Of a stretch of 64,000 nucleotides of DNA, positions 26,953 to 34,553 are shown piece by piece. Source of the stretch: Bacteroidota bacterium (GTDB taxonomy: Bacteria > Bacteroidota > Ignavibacteria > Ignavibacteriales > Melioribacteraceae). The notes below the pieces were generated by a model that did not search any database, was not told the origin of the DNA, and was given only the letters and a program-made list of their open reading frames with translations. Made by a program: the position numbers and the translations under genes. How positions within the stretch are numbered: position 1 is the first letter of the stretch; every line of letters begins with the position of its first letter. The DNA lies in assembly GCA_018818165.1 (NCBI GenBank), contig JAHISP010000071.1:248001-312000 (forward strand), written 5' to 3'.

Positions 26953-27516
26953 ATGAAAAAACTAACAGAATTAGAAATAATTGAATCAGTTAAAAAAGGA
27001 AATCATGGTGATTTTGCTTTGCTTATTGACATTTATAAGGACCGAGCTTTTACTTTATTAAAGAAAATGCTCAAGAATGAAATGGATGCGGAAGAAGCTT
27101 TGCAGGATTCATTTCTAAAAGTGTTTAATTCATTAAGTGATTTTAGAGCAGAATCTAAATTCTCTACATGGTTTTATAGGGTGGTTTATAATACTGCACT
27201 TACAATTATTTCCAGCAAAAAAAGAAAAATTATAATGGAAATGAGTTCGGTTGATGACCATTATGATTTGGGTGATGATGATAAAATATATTCAGAAACT
27301 GAAAATTATCATGAGTATATTTTTAAATTAGTTGATAAATTACCAGTGCGAAATGCGCTAGTTATTATACTTTTTTACATTGATGGATTATCGCTTAATG
27401 AAATTAGCAAAGTATTAGGAATTTCACTTGTGAACACAAAGGTTTTACTGCATCGATCGCGAAATGCTTTACGAGATTTGGTGTTTAAGCACAATTACCA
27501 AGAGGTTTTATTATGA
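26953..27516 (+). CDS. ECF-type RNA polymerase sigma factor
   Basis: 187 residues. Region 2 is at about 20-85 (KDRAFTLLKKMLKNEMDAEEALQDSFLKVFNSLSDF, FSTWFYRVVYNTAL) and region 4 at about 130-180 (GLSLNEISKVLGISLVNTKVLLHRSRNALRDLV, the helix-turn-helix). It directs RNA polymerase to a stress regulon and would be held by the anti-sigma protein whose gene overlaps its stop by four bases (ATGA). The Bat cluster starts about 700 bases downstream, so it could be a target; this is inference. Confidence 0.92.
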   Translation: MKKLTELEIIESVKKGNHGDFALLIDIYKDRAFTLLKKMLKNEMDAEEALQDSFLKVFNSLSDFRAESKFSTWFYRVVYNTALTIISSKKRKIIMEMSSVDDHYDLGDDDKIYSETENYHEYIFKLVDKLPVRNALVIILFYIDGLSLNEISKVLGISLVNTKVLLHRSRNALRDLVFKHNYQEVLL

Positions 27517-28031
27517 AAAATTTAACTGACGAAATGTTAAATAAATTAATTGATAACGAATTAAATACAACAGAAATTGATGAACTTCATAAATTGATTA
27601 AAAATAATGATGAACTATTAAGCAGAACAAAAGCTCATCAGATGGTTGATTCTGTATTAAAGAATTTGAAAATTGAAAATGCTCCAGAGAATACAACAGA
27701 ATTAATAATGGGAAAAATTACTAAATCCATTCTTTATAAAGATAGGAAAAATGGATTTTTCAAATTTATTATAGGCTCTTTTGTTGTTACATTATTTTTA
27801 GTAATTGGGTTTGTTTTTTCGTCTGCTAATGCTGGGCAAGAGAATTCGGGAACTCAGTTTGATGGTATTAGAAACTTTATGTTGGAATTTTTATCCAATC
27901 TTTCAATCCCAATTAATAATGAAATATTATCCATAGTTACTTCAGCTCTTACCGTTATTATTTTAATTTCTGGTTATTTTATAGTTGAACAACATAAATC
28001 GTTTAAGCAAAAGTTGAATAGAATTTTATAA
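27513..28031 (+). CDS. Anti-sigma factor-like membrane protein
   Basis: 172 residues. The N-terminal segment MKNLTDEMLNKLIDNELNTTEIDELHKLI resembles the anti-sigma N-terminal domain (no HCC zinc motif). One membrane helix (FIIGSFVVTLFLVIGFVFSS) and a second near the end (SIVTSALTVIILISGYFIV). It overlaps the sigma gene by four bases, the usual arrangement for a sigma/anti-sigma pair. Assignment rests mainly on this context. Confidence 0.75.
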   Translation: MKNLTDEMLNKLIDNELNTTEIDELHKLIKNNDELLSRTKAHQMVDSVLKNLKIENAPENTTELIMGKITKSILYKDRKNGFFKFIIGSFVVTLFLVIGFVFSSANAGQENSGTQFDGIRNFMLEFLSNLSIPINNEILSIVTSALTVIILISGYFIVEQHKSFKQKLNRIL

Positions 28032-28056
28032 CTTTTATTATAAATTGGTTTTTTAA

Positions 28057-28083
28057 AACACAGATTGCTAATCTGTGCTACAA
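28057..28083. repeat. Interspersed palindromic repeat, copy 2
   Basis: CACAGATTGCTAATCTGTG (28059-28077) plus CTACAA matches the element at 1092-1118 except for the central base. It stands in the 220-base space between the anti-sigma gene and moxR, which otherwise holds nothing recognised. Confidence 0.65.
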
Positions 28084-28252
28084 ATAATTCTATTTATTTC
28101 GCTACCTCAAATAATCTCTTTATATTTACATTCTTTTATAATCTAGTTATCTATTAAAAAACAAAATTATTTGTGAAACTTTTTAGATTGACTAATTGTA
28201 AAAGCAAAGTTGAATTTAAAAATATCATGAACATAAAATAGGGGAATCGAAA

Positions 28253-29236
28253 TTGGAGATTACCGAATTAAATGAAAAAATTAAGCAAGAAAGTCAATTT
28301 GTTGACACCTTGTTTAATGAAATTGGAAAAGTTATTGTTGGACAGAAGCAGATGATTCAACGTCTGGTTATTGGATTACTCGGAAACGGACACATTTTAC
28401 TTGAGGGTCTACCTGGATTAGCAAAAACATTAGCCATCAGTTCACTTGCATCAGCAATGGACGCAAAATTTCAAAGAATACAATTTACACCAGATCTGCT
28501 TCCTGCAGATATACTTGGTACAATGATTTACAATCAAAAAGATGGGGATTTTTCTATAAAGAAAGGACCAATCTTTGCCAACTTTATTCTAGCGGATGAA
28601 ATTAACCGAGCACCAGCAAAGGTTCAATCAGCTTTGTTGGAAGCCATGCAAGAGCGCCAAGTAACAATAGGTTCTGAAACTTACAGACTTGACGAACCAT
28701 TTTTAGTACTAGCTACCCAAAACCCAATTGAGCAAGAAGGAACTTATCCATTGCCAGAAGCACAAGTTGATAGATTTATGCTTAAAGTAAAAATTACATA
28801 TCCAACTCGTGAAGAAGAACAACAGATTATGAAATTAAATGTTGGTGGAACTCTTCCAAAAATAAATAAAGTTGTTACTCCAGCCGATATTTTGAAAGGT
28901 AGAAAACTAGTTCAAGATATTTATGTGGATGAAAAAATTGAACAATATATTTTGGATATTGTTTTTGCAACCCGTAACCCAAGTGATTTTGGATTAAATG
29001 ATTTAACAGATTTAATTAGTTATGGCGGTTCTCCACGTGCTACAATAAATCTTGCTCTAGCAGCTCGAGCAAATGCATTTATTAAAAGACGTGGATATGT
29101 AATTCCAGAAGATGTAAGAGAAGTATGTATGGATGTTTTGCGTCACAGAGTAGCTGTAACATACGAAGCAGAAGCTGAAGATATTACATCAGAAAGTATT
29201 ATTGAAAGAATATTAAACACAGTTGAAGTTCCTTAA
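28253..29236 (+). CDS. MoxR-family AAA+ ATPase
   Basis: 327 residues. Walker A is seen as GLPGLAKT, Walker B as ILADEINRAP, sensor 1 as LATQNPIEQEGTYPLPEAQ and the arginine-finger/lid as YGGSPRATINLALAARANAF, as in MoxR chaperone-like ATPases that activate VWA partners. It leads the Bat operon. Start is TTG at 28253, supported by AGGGGA seven bases upstream; no ATG is available before the conserved helix. Confidence 0.94.
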   Translation: MEITELNEKIKQESQFVDTLFNEIGKVIVGQKQMIQRLVIGLLGNGHILLEGLPGLAKTLAISSLASAMDAKFQRIQFTPDLLPADILGTMIYNQKDGDFSIKKGPIFANFILADEINRAPAKVQSALLEAMQERQVTIGSETYRLDEPFLVLATQNPIEQEGTYPLPEAQVDRFMLKVKITYPTREEEQQIMKLNVGGTLPKINKVVTPADILKGRKLVQDIYVDEKIEQYILDIVFATRNPSDFGLNDLTDLISYGGSPRATINLALAARANAFIKRRGYVIPEDVREVCMDVLRHRVAVTYEAEAEDITSESIIERILNTVEVP

Positions 29237-29240
29237 AAAA

Positions 29241-29272
29241 CTTAATCATAATCTTTCTATTAATTCTTAATC
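29241..29272. repeat. Left inverted repeat of the four-helix-bundle insert
   Basis: CTTAATCATAATC...TTAATTCTTAATC (29241-29272) is roughly the reverse complement of the GATTAAGAATAAGAATTAAG segment after the four-helix-bundle gene (29730-29770). The pair encloses that gene inside the Bat operon. Confidence 0.5.
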
Positions 29273-29300
29273 TGTTTTTATTAAAGTATAACGGAGAAAA

Positions 29301-29735
29301 ATGAACGAGAAAATATTTTTTGATCATGAAAAGCTGATTGTATATCAAAGATCATTGCAATTGATAGAATTTTTTGAAGTAATTTTTGAAAGAAAAATCG
29401 GTTCTTCTTACCAAGCACAATTGGAAAGAGCATCATCTTCAATTATTCACAATATTGCTGAAGGTAATGGAAAGTTTACAGGTAAAGATAGATGTAAGTA
29501 TTTTGATATTGCGCGTGGTTCTGCATCAGAATGTGCTGGTGGTTTAGATATCCAATTTATTAAGAAAAAGATTTCAAAAGAAGAATTATATAATGGGAAA
29601 TCGTTGTTGAAAGAAATTGTATCCATGCTTGTTGGTTTAATTAAAAGTAATTCCAACGATAGAATTTATGAACCAGATGTGAATATAAAGCTGATAATAA
29701 GACGAGAGTGGAAAATGAGTAAAAATTTAGATTAA
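29301..29735 (+). CDS. Four-helix-bundle (S23/IVS-type) protein
   Basis: 144 residues matching the four-helix-bundle family (TIGR02436 type): FDHEKLIVYQRSLQLIEF, QLERASSSIIHNIAEGNGK and YFDIARGSASECAGGLDI. The family was first seen encoded in 23S rRNA intervening sequences; it forms pentamers and its function is unknown. It sits between moxR and the DUF58 gene, where Bat operons normally have nothing, and is bracketed by AT-rich inverted repeats, so it is probably a mobile insertion. Ribosome site GGAGAAAA; the stop lies inside the right repeat. Confidence 0.88.
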   Translation: MNEKIFFDHEKLIVYQRSLQLIEFFEVIFERKIGSSYQAQLERASSSIIHNIAEGNGKFTGKDRCKYFDIARGSASECAGGLDIQFIKKKISKEELYNGKSLLKEIVSMLVGLIKSNSNDRIYEPDVNIKLIIRREWKMSKNLD

Positions 29736-29770
29736 GAATAAGAATTAAGATCAAGAATTAAGAGTAAGAA
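29730..29770. repeat. Right repeat of the four-helix-bundle insert
   Basis: Contains several imperfect copies of AAGAATTAAG in tandem (GATTAAGAATAAGAATTAAG ... CAAGAATTAAG). It is partly complementary to 29241-29272 and overlaps the end of the four-helix-bundle gene. Confidence 0.5.
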
Positions 29771-29792
29771 TTTAAAGCAAAAACTAAAAATT

Positions 29793-30668
29793 ATGTTAAC
29801 AAAAGAATTACTTAAACAAGTAAAACAAATAGAGATAAAGACACGTAATGTTGTCAACGAGGTTTTCTCGGGTGAATATCATTCTGCGTTTAAGGGACGA
29901 GGAATGGAGTTTGCCGAAGTTAGAGAATACCAAATGGGCGATGATATTCGTTCTATTGACTGGAATGTAACTGCTCGCTCTGGTTCACCGTTTGTAAAAG
30001 TATTTGAAGAAGAACGTGAGCTAACAGTAATGCTGGTAGTAGATATGAGTGGTTCTCTTATGTTTGGTAGTGTTGATAAAACTAAACAACAAATTGCAGC
30101 TGAACTTGCAGCTATTCTTGCTTTCTCAGCAATGAAGAATAATGACAAAGTTGGATTAATTCTTTTTACAGATAGAATTGAAAAATTTGTTCCTCCTAAA
30201 AAGGGGAGAAGTCATGGATTGAGAATAATTCGTGATATTCTGTCATTCAAACCAGAAGGAAACTCAACAAACATTAAAAGTGCTTTGGAGTATTTAAATC
30301 ATACAATTAAAAGAAAAAGTATAGCCTTCTTAATCTCAGATTTTATTGATGAAGGATATGAAAAAATATTGAACATTGTTGGTAAAAAGCACGATTTAAT
30401 TGGGGTTGTGCTTCAAGATCCACGTGAATCAGAAATCCCTAAATCGGGAGTAATAAAATTCAAAGATGCCGAGACTGGTCTACTCCGCTACATTGACACA
30501 AATAACAATGATTTAAGAAATAAATTTCGTAAGGCTTTAGAGTTGCAAAACTCGAAACGTAAATCAATTTTTATTAAAAGCAGACTTGACTCAATTGAAG
30601 TAAATACTGCAGAATCGTATGTAAAACCTCTTGCAAACTTTTTTAGAAAACGGGAAAAAATGCTTTGA
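29793..30668 (+). CDS. DUF58 protein of the Bat operon
   Basis: 291 residues. The DUF58 hallmark GMEFAEVREYQMGDDIRSIDWNVTAR is at about 32-57, followed by a VWA-like part with the metal site VDMSGSLMFG. DUF58 proteins are cytoplasmic partners of MoxR ATPases. The stop overlaps the start of the following gene by four bases (TTGA), so they are translated together. Confidence 0.92.
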   Translation: MLTKELLKQVKQIEIKTRNVVNEVFSGEYHSAFKGRGMEFAEVREYQMGDDIRSIDWNVTARSGSPFVKVFEEERELTVMLVVDMSGSLMFGSVDKTKQQIAAELAAILAFSAMKNNDKVGLILFTDRIEKFVPPKKGRSHGLRIIRDILSFKPEGNSTNIKSALEYLNHTIKRKSIAFLISDFIDEGYEKILNIVGKKHDLIGVVLQDPRESEIPKSGVIKFKDAETGLLRYIDTNNNDLRNKFRKALELQNSKRKSIFIKSRLDSIEVNTAESYVKPLANFFRKREKML

Positions 30669-31615
30669 GAAAAATCCATTCTTTAATACTGATTATATTA
30701 TTTATTGTTGCGCAAAACGTATCTGCTCAAGAAGTAAAAGTATTTGCGACAACAGATACAACTGAATATATTGTTGGCGACTACATTGATTATTCTATTG
30801 AATTAAAATATCCAAAGGAATATAACGTTGTAATACCAATGGTGAAGGATAGTATTGATAATCTAATTTTTATCAAAAATGGTGAAACAATTAGAAAAGA
30901 AGAAGCAAATGAAGTTTCCGAAATTCGTCATTTTATTTTTTCTAAATATGATTCATCAGAAGTAACAATACCATCATTCTATATTCCCTATACAGTTAAA
31001 GGCGGCGAACCACAATTTGCTTATGTTAATCCAGTTGATATTTTGGTTCACACAATTGAAGTTGATAAACAAGCTGAAATTCAAGATGTAAAAGATCCTA
31101 AAAGAATTCCACTTGATTGGCTTTTAATATCAATTATTGCGTTGGTGATATTGGCTATAGTTGTGGCGTCATATTTTGGATATAGATATTATCAAAAGAA
31201 GAAATCTGGAAAAGTTATTGAAGTACCAAAAATAATTATTCCACCATTTGAAAAAGCATTAGCAAAATTGCACAATCTGGAAGAACAAAAACTTTGGCAA
31301 CAAGGTATGATTAAGGAATATCACTCCGAAGTGACTGGCATTATCCGCGATTATTTTGAAGATAGATTTAATTTTATGGCTTTGGAAATGACAACAAAAG
31401 AAATTATTGTTAATTTGAAAGCAAAGGAAGTAACAACTGAAGTATTGAATACTACAGAAGAATTTCTTGAAAATGCTGATATGGTAAAATTTGCAAAATT
31501 CCAACCACTGCCTACAATTAATGAAGAAATGATGAAAGAAGCATATTTAATTGTAGATAAAACAAAAACTGAAATAGTTGAAGAAAAAACGGAAGAGGTT
31601 ATGAATGTTGGGTGA
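30665..31615 (+). CDS. BatD-like membrane protein between DUF58 and BatA
   Basis: 316 residues: signal peptide (SLILIILFIVAQNVSAQ), a beta-sandwich 'oxygen-tolerance' type domain (KVFATTDTTEYIVGDYIDYSIELKYP), one membrane helix (LLISIIALVILAIVVASYFGYRYY) and a cytoplasmic helical tail. Similar layout to the DUF4381 and BatD families. Start codon TTG overlapping the DUF58 stop; its last codons overlap batA. An extra gene at this place is common in Ignavibacteria/Bacteroidota Bat clusters. Confidence 0.75.
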   Translation: MRKIHSLILIILFIVAQNVSAQEVKVFATTDTTEYIVGDYIDYSIELKYPKEYNVVIPMVKDSIDNLIFIKNGETIRKEEANEVSEIRHFIFSKYDSSEVTIPSFYIPYTVKGGEPQFAYVNPVDILVHTIEVDKQAEIQDVKDPKRIPLDWLLISIIALVILAIVVASYFGYRYYQKKKSGKVIEVPKIIIPPFEKALAKLHNLEEQKLWQQGMIKEYHSEVTGIIRDYFEDRFNFMALEMTTKEIIVNLKAKEVTTEVLNTTEEFLENADMVKFAKFQPLPTINEEMMKEAYLIVDKTKTEIVEEKTEEVMNVG

Positions 31616-32600
31616 TGTAACATTTAAATATTCTTTTGTGCTTTATTTCCTTTCAATTATTCCAGTAATGATTTTCTGGTATTGGAAAAGGAATAAAAAG
31701 TTAACTCCAGATATTACATTTTCGTCATTAAAAATATTTAGCGAAATTAAGCCTACAATTAAAGAAAGGTTAATACACCTTCCATTTATTCTGCGAACAA
31801 TAGCTGTCGGATTTTTAATTATTGCTCTCGCTCGTCCACAATCATTTTCAACTGGCGAAAATGTTTATACAGAAGGTATTGATATTGCGGTTCTTTTGGA
31901 TATTTCTGGAAGTATGTTGGCAGAGGATTTTAAGCCAAATAGATTAGATGCAGCCAAGGCTGTAATTGATGAATTTATTGCTGGCAGAACATCGGATAAA
32001 ATTGGGCTAGTAGTTTTTGCTGGTAAAAGTTTTACACAATGTCCACTAACTATTGATTACTCAGTACTTCGTGGTCTATTGCGTGAAATTCATAGTGGAA
32101 TGATTGAGGATGGAACTGCTATTGGTTTAGCAATTGCAAATGGTGTTAATAGATTGAAAGACAGTAAAGCCAAAAGTAAAATTCTCATTCTGCTAACCGA
32201 TGGTGTTAATAACGCAGGTGAAGTTGATCCCATAACAGCTGCAAATATTGCTCAAACTTTTGGAATAAGAGTTTATACTGTTGGTGTTGGAACAAGAGGA
32301 AACGCTCCTTATCCATTCCAAACTCCTTTTGGAGTTCAGTATCAAATGGTTCCAGTTGAAATTGATGAAGCTATTTTGCAGCAAGTTGCTGATATAACTG
32401 ACGGACATTACTTTAGAGCAACGAACAACAAAAAATTGGAAGAAATTTATAATGAAATTGATAAGATGGAAAAAACACGTGTGGAAATTACATCTTATAG
32501 AAATGCAGAAGAGCTCTTTTACAAGTGGGCTGCATTCGGACTTTTCCTTTTGTTGCTCGAAATGATTTTATCCAGAACCTACTTAAGAAGGTTACCTTAA
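31605..32600 (+). CDS. batA: BatA, VWA-domain membrane protein
   Basis: 331 residues. N-terminal membrane helix (FVLYFLSIIPVMIFWYW), BatA-type cytoplasmic part, a second helix (LRTIAVGFLIIALARPQ), then a VWA domain with the MIDAS motif DISGS (LLDISGSMLAEDF) and the TDG loop (ILLTDGVNNAGEV), and a C-terminal helix. Bat proteins counter oxidative stress in the envelope. The ATG at 31605 overlaps the preceding gene by eleven bases. Confidence 0.92.
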   Translation: MLGDVTFKYSFVLYFLSIIPVMIFWYWKRNKKLTPDITFSSLKIFSEIKPTIKERLIHLPFILRTIAVGFLIIALARPQSFSTGENVYTEGIDIAVLLDISGSMLAEDFKPNRLDAAKAVIDEFIAGRTSDKIGLVVFAGKSFTQCPLTIDYSVLRGLLREIHSGMIEDGTAIGLAIANGVNRLKDSKAKSKILILLTDGVNNAGEVDPITAANIAQTFGIRVYTVGVGTRGNAPYPFQTPFGVQYQMVPVEIDEAILQQVADITDGHYFRATNNKKLEEIYNEIDKMEKTRVEITSYRNAEELFYKWAAFGLFLLLLEMILSRTYLRRLP

Positions 32601-32630
32601 CTAATTAAAAATTAAAATAAGAATTATTAA

Positions 32631-33662
32631 ATGTTTCGATTTGCACACATAGAATATTTAAATCTATTATATCTGGTTCCAGTTTTAATTTTGATTTATT
32701 GGTTTTCGCATAGACAGAAAAATCAATTACTCAAAAATTTTGCTAGTCATAGTATGCATAAGCTTTTGTTACCATTGCGAAGTGGCATAAAGGGTGGAAT
32801 TAAATTTGGTTTATCACTTTTTGCAATTATTCTTCTTATTGTGGCTATTGCAAATCCACAAGTTGGGTCTAAAATTGAAGAAGTTAAACAAGTAGGAATT
32901 GATGTTTATATTTTACTCGATGTTTCTTTAAGTATGCAAGCTGAGGATATTAAACCAAGCAGACTTGAAAAAGCAAAACATGATATTTCAAAGTTGATTA
33001 ATAAATTGCGTGGAGACAGAATTGGACTGATAGTTTTTTCTGGCGAAGCTTTTGTTCAATTTCCATTAACTACAGATTATGCTGCTGCCAACCTTTTCCT
33101 TTCTGCTGTTGATGTTTCTACAGTTCCTCAACCTGGAACAGCAATTATTCCAGCTATTCAACTTGCAATGAAATCGTTTAAGCAAGACGAAGAGACTAAA
33201 AAAGCAATTGTAATTATTACTGATGGCGAAAATCACGAAGGTAATGTAGTAAAAACTGCTGAAGATGCAGCAAGTAAGGGAATATCAATATTTGCTATCG
33301 GACTTGGTTCTGCAACTGGTTCACCAATTCCTATTAAAAATAGTTCTGGAACTCAAATAGCGTATAAAAAAGATAGATATGGAAATATAGTTTTAACTAA
33401 ACTGGACGAAAATACATTAAAAGAAATTGCTAGTGCAGGACAGGGTAATTATTATCTTGGAACAAATTCCGAAGATGAATTAAATAAAGTCTATCAAGAT
33501 CTTTCAAAATTTGAAGAAACAGAATATGGAACTACAAAGATTACAGATTACGAAGATCGGTTCTATTACTTGTTATTTCCAGCAATACTGTTTTTAATAG
33601 TTGAGTTTTTTATATCAAGCACAAAAAATAAATTGTTAATTAAATTTGATGAAATGAAGTGA
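32631..33662 (+). CDS. batB: BatB, VWA-domain membrane protein
   Basis: 343 residues, paralogous to BatA: two N-terminal helices, VWA domain with MIDAS DVSLS (LLDVSLSMQAEDI) and IITDGENHEG, and a C-terminal helix (YLLFPAILFLIVEFFI). The serine/leucine substitution DVSLS is usual for BatB. Starts 30 bases after batA; its stop overlaps the next start. Confidence 0.92.
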   Translation: MFRFAHIEYLNLLYLVPVLILIYWFSHRQKNQLLKNFASHSMHKLLLPLRSGIKGGIKFGLSLFAIILLIVAIANPQVGSKIEEVKQVGIDVYILLDVSLSMQAEDIKPSRLEKAKHDISKLINKLRGDRIGLIVFSGEAFVQFPLTTDYAAANLFLSAVDVSTVPQPGTAIIPAIQLAMKSFKQDEETKKAIVIITDGENHEGNVVKTAEDAASKGISIFAIGLGSATGSPIPIKNSSGTQIAYKKDRYGNIVLTKLDENTLKEIASAGQGNYYLGTNSEDELNKVYQDLSKFEETEYGTTKITDYEDRFYYLLFPAILFLIVEFFISSTKNKLLIKFDEMK

Positions 33663-34543
33663 TGAATAGTACTAATAAGTTAATAAAAACAGAGGCATTG
33701 CAGACTAGTTTGGGGGATGAAGCAATCCGTTTAAGATTGCCACGTCGCCCAAAAGGGATTGGACTCCTCGCAATGACACGCATTAATTCCTTAATAATTA
33801 TTACTTTATTTTGTGTTAGCACAGCTTTCTCTCAAGACCGTTCAACAATTAATAATGGTGTTGATAAATACGAAAAAAATGATTTTACTGGAGCTACAGA
33901 GAATTTCCAAAAAAGTATAGATGAAAAGTTTGAAAATTATGAGGGGCATTTCAATCTTGGTGACGCTCTGTATAAGCAAGGTAAATACGAAGATGCGCTA
34001 AAATCATACAAAAATGCTTTATCTTTAGCGCAAACCGATGAACAGAAAGCAGAGATTTATCACAATGTTGGAAATTCACTTTTGAAATCGCAAAAATTGG
34101 AAGAATCAATTGGAGCATATACTGAATCTTTGAAATTAAATCCTGATGATTTAGATACAAAGTACAACTTATCTTATGCATTGAAACAGATGCAACAGCA
34201 ACAAAAAGATCAGGACAAGAAGCAAGATAAGAACGATAAAAACAAAGACGATAAAAAAGATCAAGATAAGAATAAGGACGAGAATCAGGATAAGCAGGAC
34301 AAAGATAAAGATAAAAAGGAAGATCAAAATAAAGATCAAGACAAAAAAGATGATCAGCAGAATCAAGATCAAAAAAATGATAAACAAGATGATCAGCAGA
34401 ATCAAGAGAAGCAGCCTCCTCCAGAAATATCTAAAGAGGAAGCACAACGCATTCTTAATGCATTAAAGGATGATGAAAAAGATTTGCAGAAAGAATTACG
34501 AAAGAAAAAGGGAAAAGCAGTAAAAGTTGAGAAAGATTGGTAA
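33662..34543 (+). CDS. batC: BatC, TPR protein with Lys/Asp/Gln-rich tail
   Basis: 293 residues from ATG 33662. Residues about 38-57 are the normal export signal (MTRINSLIIITLFCVSTAFSQ, ATG at 33773). The 37 residues before it (…GDEAIRLRLPRRPKGIGLLA) are translated from an interspersed DNA repeat at about 33718-33780. Three TPRs follow (EKNDFTGATENFQKS, KQGKYEDALKSYKNALSL, LEESIGAYTESLKLNP), then a highly charged K/D/Q/N tail, about residues 180-250. BatC binds other Bat proteins in the periplasm. Actual start may be 33773. Confidence 0.85.
   Translation: MNSTNKLIKTEALQTSLGDEAIRLRLPRRPKGIGLLAMTRINSLIIITLFCVSTAFSQDRSTINNGVDKYEKNDFTGATENFQKSIDEKFENYEGHFNLGDALYKQGKYEDALKSYKNALSLAQTDEQKAEIYHNVGNSLLKSQKLEESIGAYTESLKLNPDDLDTKYNLSYALKQMQQQQKDQDKKQDKNDKNKDDKKDQDKNKDENQDKQDKDKDKKEDQNKDQDKKDDQQNQDQKNDKQDDQQNQEKQPPPEISKEEAQRILNALKDDEKDLQKELRKKKGKAVKVEKDW
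33718..33780 (+). repeat. Interspersed repeat at the 5' end of batC
   Basis: The stretch includes GATTGCCACGTCG and CTCCTCGCAATGAC in the order and spacing of the dispersed repeat seen between genes in many bacterial genomes. It lies between the BatB stop and the batC signal-peptide ATG, is in frame, and supplies that ATG. Confidence 0.6.
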
Positions 34544-34553
34544 TTTTGTTGAT

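Noticed and set aside
34169-34447. Hydrophobic minus-strand ORF of 92 residues
   Set aside because: Antisense of the K/D/Q-rich tail of batC; its poly-Leu/Ile composition is a mirror of that low-complexity coding.
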